Of a stretch of DNA of 64,000 nucleotides, positions 61,881-64,000 are shown one piece after another. Made by a program: the position numbers and the translations under genes. Below the pieces are notes generated by a model, which ran no database searches, was not told the DNA's origin, and saw only the letters and a program-made list of their open reading frames with translations. The stretch covers positions 124,001 to 188,000 of the forward strand of contig NBIV01000098.1 in assembly GCA_003194525.1 (NCBI GenBank), given 5' to 3'. The stretch is from Gracilariopsis chorda. Its lineage: Eukaryota; Rhodophyta; Florideophyceae; Gracilariales; Gracilariaceae. Each line of letters starts with the position of its first letter. Position 1 is the stretch's first letter.

Positions 61881-62964
61881 GATGGTCAGCACTGAGTGCG
61901 CGTGCTTGTGTTCGCACTGGTTTGGGGCGTGGACGCCCTGAGAATACCGTCGCACTTGTGAGAAGTGGAGCGTGAGGTGCATGGTTTCCTGTGCGATGAA
62001 TAGTCAAACCGCTGGAGATGTTGGCGGATGACGAAGCGAGGGAGAGATGTTTTGGCGGCCTTTTGGTTTTGCGTGGAATCAGGATGCGCTGGAAGGCGTG
62101 AATAGAACGCTACAAAGCTCTGTAGGCGTTTGGTGTGGGCGTCTTCTGCACGTGAAGATTGAAGATTTGGGGACCGGCAGTTACCCTTTCGTACCATCGA
62201 TTGTAGGTGAGAGCGCTTGCAATGGACGAGCAGGTGCATGTATGTACCCTTCGTATGTCATGAGGAGGCGCTCGAATGCCATGTGTGGGGTTTCGTGTGG
62301 ATCGTCACGTGACCCGGCATGACGCAACACAATACACCGCAAGTTGCTCGCCACACAAATGCTAGCAGAGTCGTACAACTGTTATTTGTCTAACAATTTG
62401 CGAAATGCTGACGATCAGAACCGCCTCCCCCTTCAACACCCATCCAAGCAACACCCGTATGTACAGTATGTAGAGTTATCTAGCAGACGCAAGCTACAAA
62501 ACTGTCGGGGCTAAGCCAGAAACCGTGCAGCCAAATCACCATTGCGCAGGTGTGCGCCGCGGCTTTGCACACGCTGGCATCAGCGTCGGTACTCAGTGTT
62601 GTGAGAGAGGCGGTTGTGTAGATAGAACCCCAAGTCGATGACCATGACCATCGACCCATGGTAAATTGACTCCATTCACTGCTCAGTTTGAAGAGCAGTA
62701 TGTAAACGGTACCCGTACTTGTATACTTTCAAAATGAAAAAGATAAAACAGAGAGCCGTTTTTAAACATGTTTGCAACGCTCCGCGTCAAGCGTTTAGAA
62801 GGTACTCGCGCGGAGACCGCATCGCAAGAAGCATGTGGTATCGTAAACATATGTGAAACAGCGAGACTCGATTGCAAAATGCGTTCAACGGCGCGAACGC
62901 GCACAAACCCGTGGCGCCACCGGAGAAGAAGAGAACACAAAAAGAAAAAAAAAAAGGGACACGT
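61881..62964. other. Gene-free stretch between convergent COP1 and translocator genes
   Basis: About 1.1 kb. Only short overlapping frames without family resemblance. An A-run lies at about 62939-62955 close to the translocator stop codon. No RNA gene recognised. Confidence 0.5.
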
Positions 62965-64000
62965 TTACGCGCTTCTCTTCTTCTCTGGGAAGTAATTCTT
63001 GGTTACCGAATACAGCAGCACGCCTAGCAGCGCAACGGAAGAGCCAAGAGCATTGGCCTTGGTGATTGGGTTTTGGAAAACAAACACCGAGGTAACAATG
63101 ATGACCACCCTCTTAACAGTGTTTGCAACCGCGTGCGTAATAGGGTGCACCGAGTCGAGTGCCTTGAACGCCACCTCTTGATACAGATAAAAGAACAGTC
63201 CTGAAATAAAAATGTAGAGCATTAATTTGGGAGCGGTCACAACGGCGGCCGCTCCGACCGTAGCCGTGTTCCATGCACTCATGAGCTTGGCGGGGTGGTC
63301 AATGATGAGCGCAACCGGTGCGAGAAGGATTGTGGACATGATGGAAAGAACTGCAAACAAATTGGCGGGGTCCATGTTTTTGCCCTTGGGCTTGTTCATG
63401 GATAGCTTTGAGAACAGGTTTCGTGCGGTGAACGCAAAGTTGGAGGTCATTGCGGAGAGGAATCCCAGCCAGGTGAACGACACCTCTGAGACGGACGCCA
63501 TCACCACACCGGTGACTACGGGCAGCAGTGAGAGATAGACGGGCAGGGGAAAGACTGAGTTGAGAAAAAAGGCCGATCCGACCACATTCACGAACGGTTC
63601 CATGCTCTTGACGACGTGCGTGAACGATACGGCTACGGCGCCCAGTGAAACCACTGTGGACACGTGACCGACGATATGCCCGAGCGAAATCGGTAACATG
63701 GTCTTTAAAACTTGTTTGGGGACTGTTGGCGCGCGCCGAAGACGGAGCGCCCAGATCGGCAGCACGTATAAAACTCCGACCAGAAGTTGCACCCAGGAGA
63801 CGAACCATGGGACTGGAAACCAGTTGAGCACCCTCTTGTTTGAGATGTTGTACACGATATTAAACGCATACCACAGAAGAATGTACAGGCCAACCTTGAA
63901 ACGATTGACCTTCTTGGCGACGGGTTGTACATCGGGTGGCTGTTGCTGCTGCTGCTGCTGAGACGGCAGTGGCTTTGCGGTATCCGAAGCGCCAGACGCG
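62965..64000 (-). CDS. Triose-phosphate/phosphate translocator family protein (N-terminus off window)
   Basis: 345 codons seen, running off the right edge without a start codon in the window. The first 25 visible residues are linker with a Gln run. Then come about eight to ten membrane helices: LYILLWYAFNIVYNISNKRV at the first, GHIVGHVSTVVSLGAVAVSF, THVVKSMEPFVNV and, near the end, NTVKRVVIIVTSV. His in GHV, Lys in THVVKS and the Lys-Arg pair in TVKRV match residues that bind phosphate in the Galdieria translocator structure. The family exchanges phosphate for triose-phosphate, PEP, glucose-6-phosphate or pentose phosphate across the inner plastid envelope; the subtype cannot be told here. 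Convergent with COP1. Confidence 0.92.
   Translation of the reverse strand, partial: ASGASDTAKPLPSQQQQQQQPPDVQPVAKKVNRFKVGLYILLWYAFNIVYNISNKRVLNWFPVPWFVSWVQLLVGVLYVLPIWALRLRRAPTVPKQVLKTMLPISLGHIVGHVSTVVSLGAVAVSFTHVVKSMEPFVNVVGSAFFLNSVFPLPVYLSLLPVVTGVVMASVSEVSFTWLGFLSAMTSNFAFTARNLFSKLSMNKPKGKNMDPANLFAVLSIMSTILLAPVALIIDHPAKLMSAWNTATVGAAAVVTAPKLMLYIFISGLFFYLYQEVAFKALDSVHPITHAVANTVKRVVIIVTSVFVFQNPITKANALGSSVALLGVLLYSVTKNYFPEKKRSA
63942..63960 (-). repeat. CAG run in translocator linker
   Basis: Six CTG units on the plus strand read as Gln codons in the pre-membrane linker of the translocator. In frame and outside the fold. Confidence 0.8.

Noticed and set aside
1-64000. CRISPR arrays, bacterial operons or rRNA genes
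   Set aside because: None seen; the repeats present are large segmental or transposon-derived and the genes are eukaryotic.

Overview
The window looks like nuclear DNA of an intron-poor photosynthetic eukaryote, most likely a unicellular red alga of the Porphyridium type. That is an inference. It rests on long single-exon genes, several products with plastid-transit-like N-termini (BADC-like, ClpS-like, TIC20-like, SOUL/DUF2358, DUF2358, DusA-type), a triose-phosphate/phosphate-translocator-family gene, COP1, and an agarase-like GH16 enzyme. No marker in the window settles the species.

There are two very different halves. Positions 1 to about 36,000 are accessory, repeat-rich and gene-poor. 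They hold at least six members of one unrecognised family of short proteins (about 150-176 aa): an N-terminal hydrophobic anchor, a basic patch, then a long coiled coil. I call the members A, B and B'. A and B always sit head to head. Copies I and II lie in a segmental duplication (1-6772 and 11201-17972, spacing exactly 11,200 bp, five substitutions noticed). Copies III and IV lie in a perfect-length inverted repeat (arms 19400-21777 and 31327-33704, at least three substitutions). The 9.5-kb loop between the arms holds an old Ty3/gypsy LTR element (23877-29468, 5-bp target duplication) inserted into the RNase H region of an older LINE, plus a second LINE tail. A larger unrecognised coiled-coil protein (7522-9444) and an interrupted possible relative complete this half.

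Positions 36,283 to 64,000 are dense with conserved housekeeping genes: DUF2358-SOUL, NDK-DPY30-adenylate/UMP kinase fusion, MFAP1, ClpS-like adaptor, GH2 beta-mannosidase, DUF2358 protein, BADC-like protein, TIC20-like translocon protein, DusA-type dihydrouridine synthase, KNL2/Mis18BP1, presenilin, GH16, COP1 and a plastid phosphate translocator running off the right edge. Nothing suggests operons; gene pairs are divergent or convergent with short spacers. Together they serve plastid protein import and turnover, plastid lipid and heme-related functions, light signalling, centromere assembly, splicing and polysaccharide remodelling.

The best candidate for something undescribed is the anchored coiled-coil family with its conserved divergent promoter region and recent amplification.
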